DNA of 64,000 bases from Terriglobia bacterium (GTDB lineage: Bacteria > Acidobacteriota > Terriglobia > Bryobacterales > Bryobacteraceae), in the NCBI GenBank assembly GCA_020073345.1, contig JAIQFI010000016.1, positions 44,227-108,226 of the forward strand. Reading direction: 5' to 3'. Of this stretch, positions 17,249 through 25,555 are shown piece after piece. Below the pieces are notes generated by a model. The model saw only the letters and a list, made by a program, of their open reading frames with translations. It had not been told where the DNA came from and made no database searches. Numbering within the stretch: the stretch's first letter is position 1; each line of letters opens with the position of its first letter. The position numbers were made by a program, and so were the translations under genes.

Positions 17249-17862
17249 TATTTCAATAGCGGCTTCACAGTCTTCAGCACCGTCCCCGAGACGATCTCGG
17301 CTCCCTCGGCGGTCGGATGGATCCCGTCCCTCTGTAGATACCGCAGGTCCGGCGTCACGATGTCCGCTAAAAGGAACGGAATCAGCCTCAGCTTGTATTT
17401 GGCCGCCAGATCCGTGTAGATCCTCTGGAAGTCCCGGATGTAGTCCGGCCCGTAGTTGGGCGGCAGTGTCATCCCCGCCAGCACGACCTTCGCGCCGGCC
17501 TGCTGGAAAGCCACGATCATGGTTTCCAGGTTCTGACGCGTCACCTTCAACGGCAAGCCGCGCAAACCGTCATTCCCGCCCAATTCCAGGACCACCACTG
17601 CGGGCTTTAATCGCACGGCCGATTGGATTCGCGATACGCCGCCCTCGGTGGTGTCGCCGCTGATGCCCAGGTTCTTCACTTGCCACGCGTAGCCCTCCTT
17701 ATCCAGCGTCCGCTGCATGTCGTCAGGAAAACTCTGTCCGGCCTCGAGCCCGTACCCGGCGCTCAAGCTGTCGCCGAATACCACGATCGCTTTACGAGCG
17801 GGCGTCTGTGCCGGTAGGGGCGCTAGCGCCAGGAGTCCTACGATCAAATACTTGAGATTCAT
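17248..17862 (-). CDS. tesA: TesA-like SGNH hydrolase (arylesterase/thioesterase)
   Basis: 204 residues with a signal peptide (KYLIVGLLALAPLPAQ). The SGNH blocks are complete: GDSLSAGYGL (Ser nucleophile), LGISGDTT, GGNDGLRG and the catalytic Asp/His in DGIHPTAEG. In E. coli TesA is a periplasmic thioesterase/protease I/lysophospholipase. Divergent from an ABC ATPase-permease pair, exactly as tesA lies beside ybbA-ybbP in E. coli. The substrate in this host is not known. Confidence 0.92.
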   Translation of the reverse strand: MNLKYLIVGLLALAPLPAQTPARKAIVVFGDSLSAGYGLEAGQSFPDDMQRTLDKEGYAWQVKNLGISGDTTEGGVSRIQSAVRLKPAVVVLELGGNDGLRGLPLKVTRQNLETMIVAFQQAGAKVVLAGMTLPPNYGPDYIRDFQRIYTDLAAKYKLRLIPFLLADIVTPDLRYLQRDGIHPTAEGAEIVSGTVLKTVKPLLK

Positions 17863-17889
17863 CGGAGCCTACCCACCATAATAGAAGAA

Positions 17890-18597
17890 GTGTCCATCCT
17901 CCCCTCTATTCTGGCCGCCCGGAACCTCACCAAAAGCCTCGATAGCGGGAGCCACCGCGTCGAAATCCTCCGCGGTATCGACCTTGAAATTCCGGCCGGC
18001 CAGTTCGTCGCCATCATGGGCGCCTCCGGCAGCGGCAAGAGCACCCTGCTCGGCCTGCTCGCCGGTCTCGATACCGCGACTTCGGGAACCATCGTCATCG
18101 ACGGCGTTGACATTACTGGCTTGAGCGAAGACAAGCTGGCGCTGGTGCGCGGCCGCAAGATCGGATTCGTCTTCCAGAGTTATCAGTTGCTCCCGACCCT
18201 GACCGCTGAAGAGAACGTCCTGCTGCCGCATGAGCTGGCCGGAGGCGACGTTTCCGCGGGAATTGCTCGTGCCCGCTCCCTCCTCGACAGCGTCGGCCTG
18301 GGTGACCGTCTCGATCATTACCCGGTTCAGCTCTCCGGTGGCGAGCAGCAGCGCGTGGCGCTGGCACGAGCTTTCATGGTGAAGCCGCCCATTCTGATGG
18401 CCGATGAACCCACCGGCAACCTGGATAGCGTCAACGGCGCGCACGTACTCGATCTGCTCATCACGCTCAACCAGCGCGAAGGGACCACACTGGTGCTGGT
18501 GACCCACGATATCGCCCTGGCGTCGCGCGCCGATCGTATCGTCACCATGCGCGACGGCGCGATAGTTGCTGACGAGTTGCGAGACCAGGCCGCATGA
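17890..18597 (+). CDS. ABC transporter ATP-binding protein (YbbA/LolD type)
   Basis: 235 residues, MacB/LolD-family ATPase. Walker A GASGSGKST, Q-loop FVFQSYQLLPTLTAEENV, signature LSGGEQQRVALARA and Walker B ILMADEPTGNLD are intact. It pairs with the FtsX-type permease that starts 4 nt before its stop. The pair probably extracts or moves a substrate from the periplasmic leaflet instead of importing it. The GTG at 17890 gives a normal N-terminus. The synteny with tesA suggests a YbbA-YbbP-like role. Confidence 0.9.
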   Translation: MSILPSILAARNLTKSLDSGSHRVEILRGIDLEIPAGQFVAIMGASGSGKSTLLGLLAGLDTATSGTIVIDGVDITGLSEDKLALVRGRKIGFVFQSYQLLPTLTAEENVLLPHELAGGDVSAGIARARSLLDSVGLGDRLDHYPVQLSGGEQQRVALARAFMVKPPILMADEPTGNLDSVNGAHVLDLLITLNQREGTTLVLVTHDIALASRADRIVTMRDGAIVADELRDQAA

Positions 18598-21143
18598 GAT
18601 TGTCCCTGCGAACCGCCGGACGCATTGCCTGGCGCGAAACCCGCTCCTCGCTCACTAAGTTTCTGTTTGTCGTGTTCGCCGTCGCCATTGGCGTCGGCGC
18701 TCTGGCCGGTGTCCGCGGATTCAGCGAATCCGTCCGGGCGATGCTCAACAGCGAGTCGCGCACCATCATGGCGGCTGACCTGAGCGCGCGCCAGTTCGCT
18801 CCGCCCAAGCCGGACCAGGTTGCTCAGCTCGACCAGCTCGGCTCGCGCGGAGTCGACCGCACGCTGATCACGGAAACCGTTTCGATGGCCGCCGCCATCA
18901 CTCCGGACGCGGTGCCCGTGCTGGTTTCGATCAAAGCAGTCGATCCGGCCAAGTATCCCTACTACGGCGCCGTGAAGCTTTCTCCCGAAATGGCTCTGTC
19001 CCAGGCACTAACTCCCGAAACGGTGATCGCGGGCGAGGACGTTCTGATCCGGCTCGGTGTCAAGGTCGGTGATCCCGTTCGTCTCGGATCCGCCGATTTC
19101 CGTATGGCCGCGATCGTTATCTCCGAGCCTGACCGCATGTCGGGCAGCCTCAACGTCGGTCTGCGCATGATGATTTCGCGCGAAGGGTTTGAGCGCACCG
19201 GGCTCATGCAATTGGGCAGCCGCGCCGCCGAGCGCTACCTGTTTAAGATTGAGCCGAATGGTCCGTCGATGGAGGAAGCCCGCTCGGCCATTCTCGAGGC
19301 GCTGCCCGAAGCTCGCGTGATCGATTCCCGCGAATCCAATCCTCTCATCACGCGCGGCCTGGATCAGGCCACCACGTTTCTCAGCCTCATCAGCCTGATT
19401 GCCCTGATTGTCGGCGCTATCGGCGTCGGCATGGCCATGTACGCTCACCTGCAGCAGAAGATGGACAACATCGCGGTGATGAAGTCGCTGGGAGCCACCT
19501 CCGCCGAGATCATCCGCATCTATACCATCCAGACTTTGATGCTGGGCCTGCTGGGCGGAATCGCGGGCATACTGCTCGGCCGCGCCGTCGAGGAAGTGTT
19601 TCCCTCGCTGATCAACAAGATCTTCGAGATCAAGGCCACCACTGGCTGGCACTTCGACGCGGCGGTTCAGGGCATTTCCGTAGGAATGCTTACCACGCTG
19701 CTGTTCACCTTGCCGCCGCTGGTGGCGATCCGCAAAATCCGGCCGGCGATCATCCTGCGCCGGGGCATGCCGGATACGAAACTCCCGTTCCGGGGGCGGA
19801 TCGCAGCCGCGCGTGAACCGGTATTCTTGGGCGCCATCATGCTGCTCGGTCTGGACGGAATTGCAGGCTGGCTGGCGGGCTCTGCGCGCGTCGGAGGGTA
19901 CTTCGCCGGCGGGCTCTTTTTCAGCCTGATCGCGCTGGCGGCGGTTGCCGCGCTGCTGCTGCGTGGCCTGCGTCTCTTTCTGCGCCGGTCCCCGGTACGT
20001 CTGCCGTCGCTGGTGCGTCAGGGATTCGCGAATCTTCATCGCCAAGGCAACCAGGCGCAATCGATTCTGGTCGCTATGGGCCTGGGCGTAATGTTCACGT
20101 TGACTGTCTATTTGATCCAGAGCTCGCTGGTCGACGAAATCATCCAGACCGCTCCACCGGGCGTGCCCAATGTGTATTTGGTAGGGGTGACACTGGAGCA
20201 GTCGGCACCGCTGAAGCAGTTGATCGCCAGCCAGGAGGGCGTCCTCACCGCGCCGCAGCTATCGCCGTCGGTTTCCGCGCGGCTGGTCCGCATCGATGGC
20301 CAGGACGTTGCCTCGCGCCCCATGAAAGGTTTCGCCCGGCGTTATCTGAATACTCGCGCCATCACTTGGGAAAATGACCAGCCCGGCAACATCAAGGTCG
20401 TCGACGGAAAATGGTGGAAACCGAACACGACCGAGCCCGTGGTCTCCGTCGACGAGGACGCCGCGAAGACCCTGGACATCCGACCTGAGTCTGTCATCGA
20501 GATGGACGTCTCTGGCCGCATCATCAAGACCCGCGTGGTGGCAGAGCACAATTATGAGGGGGCGCGGCTGGCTCCGTCCGATTTCGTGTTCAATGAGCCT
20601 GCCTTGGCGGGATTGCCGGTCGTGTTCAATGGCGGCGTCCGTATGCAGCCCTCCTCGGCCGGAGCGCTTCAGCGGGCGATCTTCAGCAAATACCCGACCG
20701 TGACCGTGGTCAACGTCGCTGACGTCCTTCAGACCGTTCAGCAGATCATCGATCAAATCGCTCTGGTGATCCGTTTTCTGTCGGCGTTCGCCATCCTGGC
20801 CGGAGCCATCATCCTGGCTGCGAGCGTCGCGGGAACCCGCTTCCGGCGCATTCGCGAAGTGGTGATCCTGAAAACTCTCGGTGGGACGCGTCACCACATC
20901 GCCCGCATTTTCTCCATCGAATTCCTGACTTTGGGCGCCGTAGCCGGACTCATGGGAGGCCTGCTGGCCAGCGCCTTCTCCCGAATCTTACTAACGCGAT
21001 TATTAGACGCCAAGTTCGAGCTCGACGCCCGCGCGATTCTGGTTTGCGTCGCGCTGACGGCGCTGCTGGCGAACGTGGCCGGCTGGTTCGCCAGCGTCCG
21101 CATCCTGAGCCAGAAACCGCTGGAAGTCCTGCGTGAAGAGTAA
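18594..21143 (+). CDS. FtsX-like ABC transporter permease (YbbP type)
   Basis: 849 residues in the YbbP layout: an N-terminal helix, a large periplasmic domain, three helices (about 255-380), a middle pair of helices (about 410-450), a second periplasmic domain and three more helices at the end (about 715-840). Two FtsX domains are evident around QATTFLSLISLIALIVGAIGVGMAM and FLSAFAILAGAIILAASVAGT. It overlaps its ATPase by 4 nt. Likely substrate: lipid-linked or lipoprotein-like molecules, by family analogy only. Confidence 0.9.
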   Translation: MRLSLRTAGRIAWRETRSSLTKFLFVVFAVAIGVGALAGVRGFSESVRAMLNSESRTIMAADLSARQFAPPKPDQVAQLDQLGSRGVDRTLITETVSMAAAITPDAVPVLVSIKAVDPAKYPYYGAVKLSPEMALSQALTPETVIAGEDVLIRLGVKVGDPVRLGSADFRMAAIVISEPDRMSGSLNVGLRMMISREGFERTGLMQLGSRAAERYLFKIEPNGPSMEEARSAILEALPEARVIDSRESNPLITRGLDQATTFLSLISLIALIVGAIGVGMAMYAHLQQKMDNIAVMKSLGATSAEIIRIYTIQTLMLGLLGGIAGILLGRAVEEVFPSLINKIFEIKATTGWHFDAAVQGISVGMLTTLLFTLPPLVAIRKIRPAIILRRGMPDTKLPFRGRIAAAREPVFLGAIMLLGLDGIAGWLAGSARVGGYFAGGLFFSLIALAAVAALLLRGLRLFLRRSPVRLPSLVRQGFANLHRQGNQAQSILVAMGLGVMFTLTVYLIQSSLVDEIIQTAPPGVPNVYLVGVTLEQSAPLKQLIASQEGVLTAPQLSPSVSARLVRIDGQDVASRPMKGFARRYLNTRAITWENDQPGNIKVVDGKWWKPNTTEPVVSVDEDAAKTLDIRPESVIEMDVSGRIIKTRVVAEHNYEGARLAPSDFVFNEPALAGLPVVFNGGVRMQPSSAGALQRAIFSKYPTVTVVNVADVLQTVQQIIDQIALVIRFLSAFAILAGAIILAASVAGTRFRRIREVVILKTLGGTRHHIARIFSIEFLTLGAVAGLMGGLLASAFSRILLTRLLDAKFELDARAILVCVALTALLANVAGWFASVRILSQKPLEVLREE

Positions 21144-21149
21144 GAAACG

Positions 21150-21989
21150 CTATGCGGGGCCACGCCGTTCCCGCACCAGCTCCTCCAGGTCCTCGATCTT
21201 CTCCGTGAGCTGGTGCAGCTTTCCGGCTACGCCCTGAATCTCCGACTCGGCTCGCCGATTCACATCGAAATCCAGCTCGCCCCGCAGCCGGTCTTTGGTA
21301 TCCTGGCGATTCTGGCTCATCATGATGACCGGCGCCTGCACTGCGGCCAACATCGAAAGAAACAGGTTCAGCAGGATGAACGGGTAGGGGTCCCACGCCT
21401 TTCCTCGCAACAGGATGTTAGCCGACGCGTAGGTCACGAGTATCACAGCGAATGTGATGATGAATGTCCACGATCCGCCGAAGCGCGCCACGGCATCGGC
21501 GATGCGCTCGCCGAACGTGGACTCCTCTTCTATCACTTCATTGATATTGCGCATGGAGCGGACCCGAACCAATTGATGCGCGGCGTGATATTGCCGGCCT
21601 AGCACTGAGAGCATGTCCATGCCCGCGTGCGGCTTTCTCTGGATCAGCTCGAAGATGTCCTCGCGGTCCACTTCCACGCATACCGTTTCTTCCAGGGCCG
21701 TCGCGCCGCTTTCATGAGGCGACTGCTGCAGCATGGAGGCGAATCCGAAAAAGTCGCCCGCCGTGGGCTCATCGAGCACCACTTCCTGCTGGTCTTCATC
21801 CACCGTGGTGACCCGAGCTTTGCCGGATACCACGACATAGGCGCGTCCGCCCGGCTCGCCCATCTTGTAGATGCGCTGGCGTGGCGCGTAGGTCTTCAGC
21901 TCCACTTTGTTCGCCAGGAGCGCGGTCTCGTCGTCATCGAGCAACGCGAACAGTGGAACCTGCTTGAGCACATCCGGATGACAAGTCAT
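21150..21989 (-). CDS. Cyclic-nucleotide-binding domain fused to DUF1003 membrane domain
   Basis: 279 residues from the ATG at 21989. Residues 1-125 form a CRP-type cNMP-binding jelly roll (LFALLDDDETALLANKVEL, KMGEPGGRAYVVVSGKARVT, FFGFASMLQQSPHESGATALEETV). The rest is DUF1003: ERIADAVARFGGSWTFI, two membrane helices and a C-terminal coiled coil with ENRQDTKDRLR-like pattern (MMSQNRQDTKDRLRGELDFDVNRRAE). No DNA-binding domain is present. A nucleotide signal may gate or tune the membrane part. Convergent with the permease. Confidence 0.85.
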   Translation of the reverse strand: MTCHPDVLKQVPLFALLDDDETALLANKVELKTYAPRQRIYKMGEPGGRAYVVVSGKARVTTVDEDQQEVVLDEPTAGDFFGFASMLQQSPHESGATALEETVCVEVDREDIFELIQRKPHAGMDMLSVLGRQYHAAHQLVRVRSMRNINEVIEEESTFGERIADAVARFGGSWTFIITFAVILVTYASANILLRGKAWDPYPFILLNLFLSMLAAVQAPVIMMSQNRQDTKDRLRGELDFDVNRRAESEIQGVAGKLHQLTEKIEDLEELVRERRGPA

Positions 21990-22089
21990 GAACAGAATTA
22001 AATCACACGTTAAGCGCCGGTTAATACTCGCTTGCATCTAACACAGTGAAGGCGAGTCAATCGCTCGACACAAAAGGAAGGTAAATACC

Positions 22090-22305
22090 ATGAAGACTCT
22101 CACCAGCTTGATCGTAGGCGGAGCTTTGACGCTCGGCACGGCCATGGCTCAGGACGCCCCCAAACCGGCCACTCCAGCCGCACCGGCCGGCGCCGCCCAG
22201 ACCCAGACCAAGGCCAAGAAGCACCGCAAGCATCACAAGAAAGGCGCAGCCGCTGTGAACACTCCGGCGACTCCCGCCCCTGCCAACGCCGCACCAAAGA
22301 AGTAA
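22090..22305 (+). CDS. Small secreted Ala/Pro/Lys-rich protein
   Basis: 71 residues. A clear signal peptide ends at ALTLGTAMAQ. The mature ~50 residues are low complexity: Pro/Ala repeats around a basic His/Lys patch (KAKKHRKHHKKG). Such charge patches suggest binding to polyanions or metal, but this is a guess. A good AAGGAAGG-type ribosome site precedes the ATG at 22090. It ends before a double hairpin. Confidence 0.65.
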   Translation: MKTLTSLIVGGALTLGTAMAQDAPKPATPAAPAGAAQTQTKAKKHRKHHKKGAAAVNTPATPAPANAAPKK

Positions 22306-22310
22306 GTGGG

Positions 22311-22350
22311 GCAGGTCTCCAGACCTGCGGGCGGGCTTCCGAGCCCGCCC
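22311..22350. terminator. Two adjacent perfect palindromes between convergent genes
   Basis: GCAGGTCT/AGACCTGC (22311-22318 and 22321-22328, 2-nt gap) is followed directly by GGGCGGGCT/AGCCCGCCC (22329-22337 and 22342-22350, TCCG loop). Both stems are perfect. Genes converge here from both sides, so a two-way terminator is likely. The pattern also resembles a REP-type repeat. Confidence 0.6.
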
Positions 22351-22356
22351 TCTCCA

Positions 22357-22773
22357 TTATTTCTTAGGCGCCGTGCGAAACTCCTTATCTGTCACTTCTT
22401 CACCCCAGGTGATCCCGCCGCGGGTGACGTTGTACTGGACGCCGCCCTTATCTGGTGCGGCGCCATGCCAGTGCACGACTCCCGGACCCGCATAGATGGT
22501 CTCGCCGGCCTTCAGTTCGATTACCGGCCCACCTTTCACCTGCGTGTGCGCCACGCCTTCCTCCACCAAAATAATTTGGCCACCTTCATGGCTGTGCCAT
22601 TTGGTTCGCGATCCCGGGTCAAAGCGGAAATGGGCGATAGTCGCCTTGGTACCCTCGTCCAACTTGGTCACGTTCCCGCCCGTGAAGTTGGGGTTCTGTT
22701 TCTCTTGCGCGTGTAGCATCCATAGACCGGCAAAAGTGCCGAGCACCACGCACAGCATGTAAAACTTACGCAT
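22357..22773 (-). CDS. Secreted cupin-domain protein
   Basis: 138 residues with a signal peptide (LCVVLGTFAGLWMLHAQ) and one cupin barrel. Metal-binding motifs are TKWHSHEGGQIILVEEG and the second His in GVVHWHGAAP. The mature protein is probably exported to the periplasm or outside and binds a metal ion. Possible roles are oxidoreductase or isomerase on small organic acids, and no substrate is indicated. It ends next to the double hairpin. Confidence 0.83.
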   Translation of the reverse strand: MRKFYMLCVVLGTFAGLWMLHAQEKQNPNFTGGNVTKLDEGTKATIAHFRFDPGSRTKWHSHEGGQIILVEEGVAHTQVKGGPVIELKAGETIYAGPGVVHWHGAAPDKGGVQYNVTRGGITWGEEVTDKEFRTAPKK

Positions 22774-22831
22774 CCTTTCGTGCCTCCCTCGTGGGAGTTT
22801 AACACGCGATAAACTGAGGTAAGGACGCCCG

Positions 22832-23074
22832 ATGCCTCTATACGACTTTCATTGCCTGGACTGCGGGGAGCAATTTGAAGCACTGGTACTGAAAACCGCA
22901 GCCTCCTGCCCGAAGTGCCAAAGCGCTCGTCTGGAACAGCAGATCTCGACCTTCGCCGTAAGCTCGGAGTCCACCCGCGAATCCAGCTTGAGCGGGGCCA
23001 AGCGCAAGCATGCCAAAGTTCACCGCGATTACTCCATGGACATGCACAACGCCGAAAAGAATCATCACCACTAG
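22832..23074 (+). CDS. FmdB-type zinc ribbon protein
   Basis: 80 residues. The N-terminal MPLYDFHCLDCGEQFE with Cys8, Cys11, Cys26 and Cys29 is the FmdB/CxxC zinc-ribbon signature. The C-terminus ends in basic and His residues. Members are small putative regulators, and the FmdB name comes from formamidase operons, with no such gene here. Divergent from the cupin gene. Confidence 0.85.
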   Translation: MPLYDFHCLDCGEQFEALVLKTAASCPKCQSARLEQQISTFAVSSESTRESSLSGAKRKHAKVHRDYSMDMHNAEKNHHH

Positions 23075-23103
23075 CGGGGTGATCTTGTGGGAAAGGGTTC
23101 CGG

Positions 23104-23937
23104 CTACTGCTTCCCGGCGTTCTCGTAATCCGGGACTTTAATGCGGCCTTCGATCAGGCCCTTATTGTTCTCTTCGCAGGAGTATTCCTGAATCTCCCAG
23201 TCCGGGCGAAGCGTGAACGTGCGGTTCTGGACGATCGGCTTGGTGTACGTCTTGGGATCTTCGTAAGTCACCTGGTAGGCGATGTGGCCCAGGTCACTCC
23301 GCGTGAACTTCTCGATCATGTGCAATTGGTTGCTGTGCGGGTGCCCGTTGGTGTCCAGGCGCGTGAATCCGTTGAAATTCGTAGTGTCGACGACCATGGT
23401 GTCGCCCTCCCAATGGCCTACCGACTCGCCAAACCAGGTCGGGACTTTCTTGGGGTTGTGCGCGCGGCCGTCGATCGGAAACACCTTGAACCACGAATTC
23501 TGCTCGTACAGGAACGCCATATGATTCGGCGTTAGCATGATCTGAATGGGGTCCGGCGACCCCATCGCGCGGGAATGCCCGAAGGGGAGGCAGGAACCGG
23601 TGTAGTCGCCTTCTTCGGCGTTATAGGTATCGAATTGTTTCTTGCCCCATTCGGTGTAGGGTAGCGGGCCGCCGTTGGCGCGCTCGATATCTGGCACGTA
23701 CGGTCTCTGCCAGACGCCGTTCAGGTCGAGCACTCCCCAGGGAGTCTTGGGTGCGGGACCTTCGGGCGGCTGAAATCCACCACGGCCCTTGCCCGCTCCT
23801 GGACCACCTTTACCAGCGCCCTTACCGGCTCCGGGGCCACCCTTGCCCGCTCCAGGGCCACCTTGGGGCTCTTGAGCGACAATCCAACCGGCGCAGACCA
23901 GGGCCGCGACCGCGGCGAATATCAGGCGGTGCTTCAT
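23104..23937 (-). CDS. Secreted partner protein of DUF6152 (GDTxVxDT family)
   Basis: 277 residues. A signal peptide is followed by a Gly/Pro/Ala/Lys repeat tract (GGPGAGK units, about residues 25-52), then a conserved acidobacterial domain: CLPFGHSRAMGSPDPIQIM, GESVGHWEGDTMVVDTTNF, HMIEKFTR, YQVTYEDPKTYTKP and a C-terminal CEEN. The same domain occurs at 38125-39957 and 40540-41493. I know no assigned function. It lies 9 nt after a DUF6152 gene in the same order as at 38-40 kb, suggesting a functional pair outside the inner membrane. Confidence 0.75.
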   Translation of the reverse strand: MKHRLIFAAVAALVCAGWIVAQEPQGGPGAGKGGPGAGKGAGKGGPGAGKGRGGFQPPEGPAPKTPWGVLDLNGVWQRPYVPDIERANGGPLPYTEWGKKQFDTYNAEEGDYTGSCLPFGHSRAMGSPDPIQIMLTPNHMAFLYEQNSWFKVFPIDGRAHNPKKVPTWFGESVGHWEGDTMVVDTTNFNGFTRLDTNGHPHSNQLHMIEKFTRSDLGHIAYQVTYEDPKTYTKPIVQNRTFTLRPDWEIQEYSCEENNKGLIEGRIKVPDYENAGKQ

Positions 23938-23946
23938 AATCTGCTC

Positions 23947-24336
23947 CTAGCGGGCGCCTTCGGTCTGGCTCAGCACAGTGCGGCCATCCTTGGATTTCAC
24001 CGTGCGCGTGCTGCAAATGTTGGTGCCTTTTTTCGCCAGGATGCCGTCGAGCACCAGCTCGTCGCCCACTTTCACGGAATCCTGCGTAAAGCCCGCGCGG
24101 GTCATGGCATTGGGCGAACCCAGTTCGCATTCCCACTTCTCGATTCCGCCGCTGGCATTCTTCACATCCATGTAGATCCAGGCGTGAGGATTCCGCCAGT
24201 CGAGTTTTGTCAGCGTGCCGGTCAGGGAGATGGGTTTCTTCTGGTCGAACTCGGCTGCCAGGGAGTGATGGGCCCGGAGCGAGGTTCCTCCCAGGAAGCC
24301 CAGGCAAACGGTTAGAGCGATAAGGCCTTTTTTCAT
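23947..24336 (-). CDS. DUF6152 family secreted protein
   Basis: 129 residues. The signal peptide (LIALTVCLGFLGGTSLRA) leads into the family motif HHSLAAEFDQKKPISLTGT, then LDWRNPHAWIYMDV, WECELGSPNAM and VGDELVLDGILAKKG. It is a small beta-barrel-like domain by pattern, of unknown function. The His-His at the mature N-terminus is a plausible metal site. First gene of a two-gene unit with the partner downstream. Three paralogues lie at 32217, 37673 and 39990. Confidence 0.85.
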   Translation of the reverse strand: MKKGLIALTVCLGFLGGTSLRAHHSLAAEFDQKKPISLTGTLTKLDWRNPHAWIYMDVKNASGGIEKWECELGSPNAMTRAGFTQDSVKVGDELVLDGILAKKGTNICSTRTVKSKDGRTVLSQTEGAR

Positions 24337-24457
24337 AGTGGTATCTTCCGACGGTCTCTTTTACTTCAACATGGCGGCAGGTCAATGCGCAAGCGCGGGC
24401 GAATTTGAAAGCAAGAAACGGAATGTGCCGGACGAAGAGTTCCGCTAATCTTCTCTT

Positions 24458-25555
24458 ATGCCCACCGTGAAGAACACAATCGAGAAGTCCTATCTTACCG
24501 ACCAGGTGCGTTGGGAGGCAGTGATCCATCGGGAGAAGAACGCGGACGGAAACTTTTTCTACTCCGTCAAGACCACCGGCGTTTACTGTCGTCCGTCGTG
24601 CCCGGCGCGGCTTGCACGTCGCGAGAACGTGGCGTTTTATCTCACGCCGCGGGACGCGGAACGGGCGGGATTTCGTGCATGCAAGCGGTGCAAGCCGAAC
24701 GATCCCACGGCTCATGGTGAACAGGCGGCTATCGTGGCCCAGGCGTGTAAATTGATCGTCGACGCCGAAGAGCCGCTCTCGCTGGACGCTTTGGCGGGGG
24801 CCGTCGGCATGAGCCCATGGCATTTTCACCGCGTATTTAAATCCATGACCGGCCTGACGCCCAAAGTTTACGCGACGGCGCATCGCGCGAAACGAATGCG
24901 CGAGGAACTGTCGCGCCACGGGACGGTGACATCGGCGATCTACAATTCGGGTTTCAATTCCAACGGCCGCTTTTATGCCGAGTCCAACCAGAGACTCGGC
25001 ATGAAGCCCACGGAATTCAAAGCCGGCGGCGAGGGCGCAACCATCCGATTCGCGGTCGGAGAGTGCTCGCTTGGATCGATCCTGGTGGCCGCTTCCGATT
25101 TGGGCATCTGCTCGATCGCGTTGGGGAACGACCCCCACACGTTGGTGAGAGAGCTCCAGGACCGTTTCCCCAACGCCGAGTTGATCGGCGGGGATGAACA
25201 GTTTGAGCGCATGGTGGCCCGGGTCGTTGCTTTCGTGGAGAACCCGTCGGCCGGGTTGGAATTGCCGCTGCATGTCCAAGGCACTGCATTTCAACAGCGG
25301 GTTTGGAAAGCTCTGTCCGAAATCCCCTGCGGTACAACCTGCACCTATGCGGAGCTCGCGAAAAAGCTCGGCCAGCCGAACGCCACGCGGGCCGTCGCCC
25401 GAGCCTGCGCCGCGAATACGCTGGCCGTGGCTATCCCGTGCCACCGTGTGGTGCAGACGAACGGTTCGCTCTCCGGTTACCGCTGGGGCATCGAACGAAA
25501 ACAGAAGCTGCTGCAGGTCGAGAATGCGAGCGGCCGGCCTGCCGCAGGTGTCTAA
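24458..25555 (+). CDS. ada: Bifunctional Ada regulator / O6-methylguanine-DNA methyltransferase
   Basis: 365 residues with all three Ada parts. Residues 1-85: zinc domain with Cys44 (phosphotriester acceptor), Cys48, Cys75 and Cys78. Residues about 90-180: AraC-type helix-turn-helix. Residues about 190-360: methyltransferase with acceptor Cys328 in IPCHRVV. It repairs alkylated DNA and activates its own gene when methylated. Upstream, GCGCAAG and AAAGC elements (about 24386-24416) recall an Ada box, but the match is loose. The stop overlaps the convergent REC-XRE gene by 4 nt. Confidence 0.95.
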   Translation: MPTVKNTIEKSYLTDQVRWEAVIHREKNADGNFFYSVKTTGVYCRPSCPARLARRENVAFYLTPRDAERAGFRACKRCKPNDPTAHGEQAAIVAQACKLIVDAEEPLSLDALAGAVGMSPWHFHRVFKSMTGLTPKVYATAHRAKRMREELSRHGTVTSAIYNSGFNSNGRFYAESNQRLGMKPTEFKAGGEGATIRFAVGECSLGSILVAASDLGICSIALGNDPHTLVRELQDRFPNAELIGGDEQFERMVARVVAFVENPSAGLELPLHVQGTAFQQRVWKALSEIPCGTTCTYAELAKKLGQPNATRAVARACAANTLAVAIPCHRVVQTNGSLSGYRWGIERKQKLLQVENASGRPAAGV

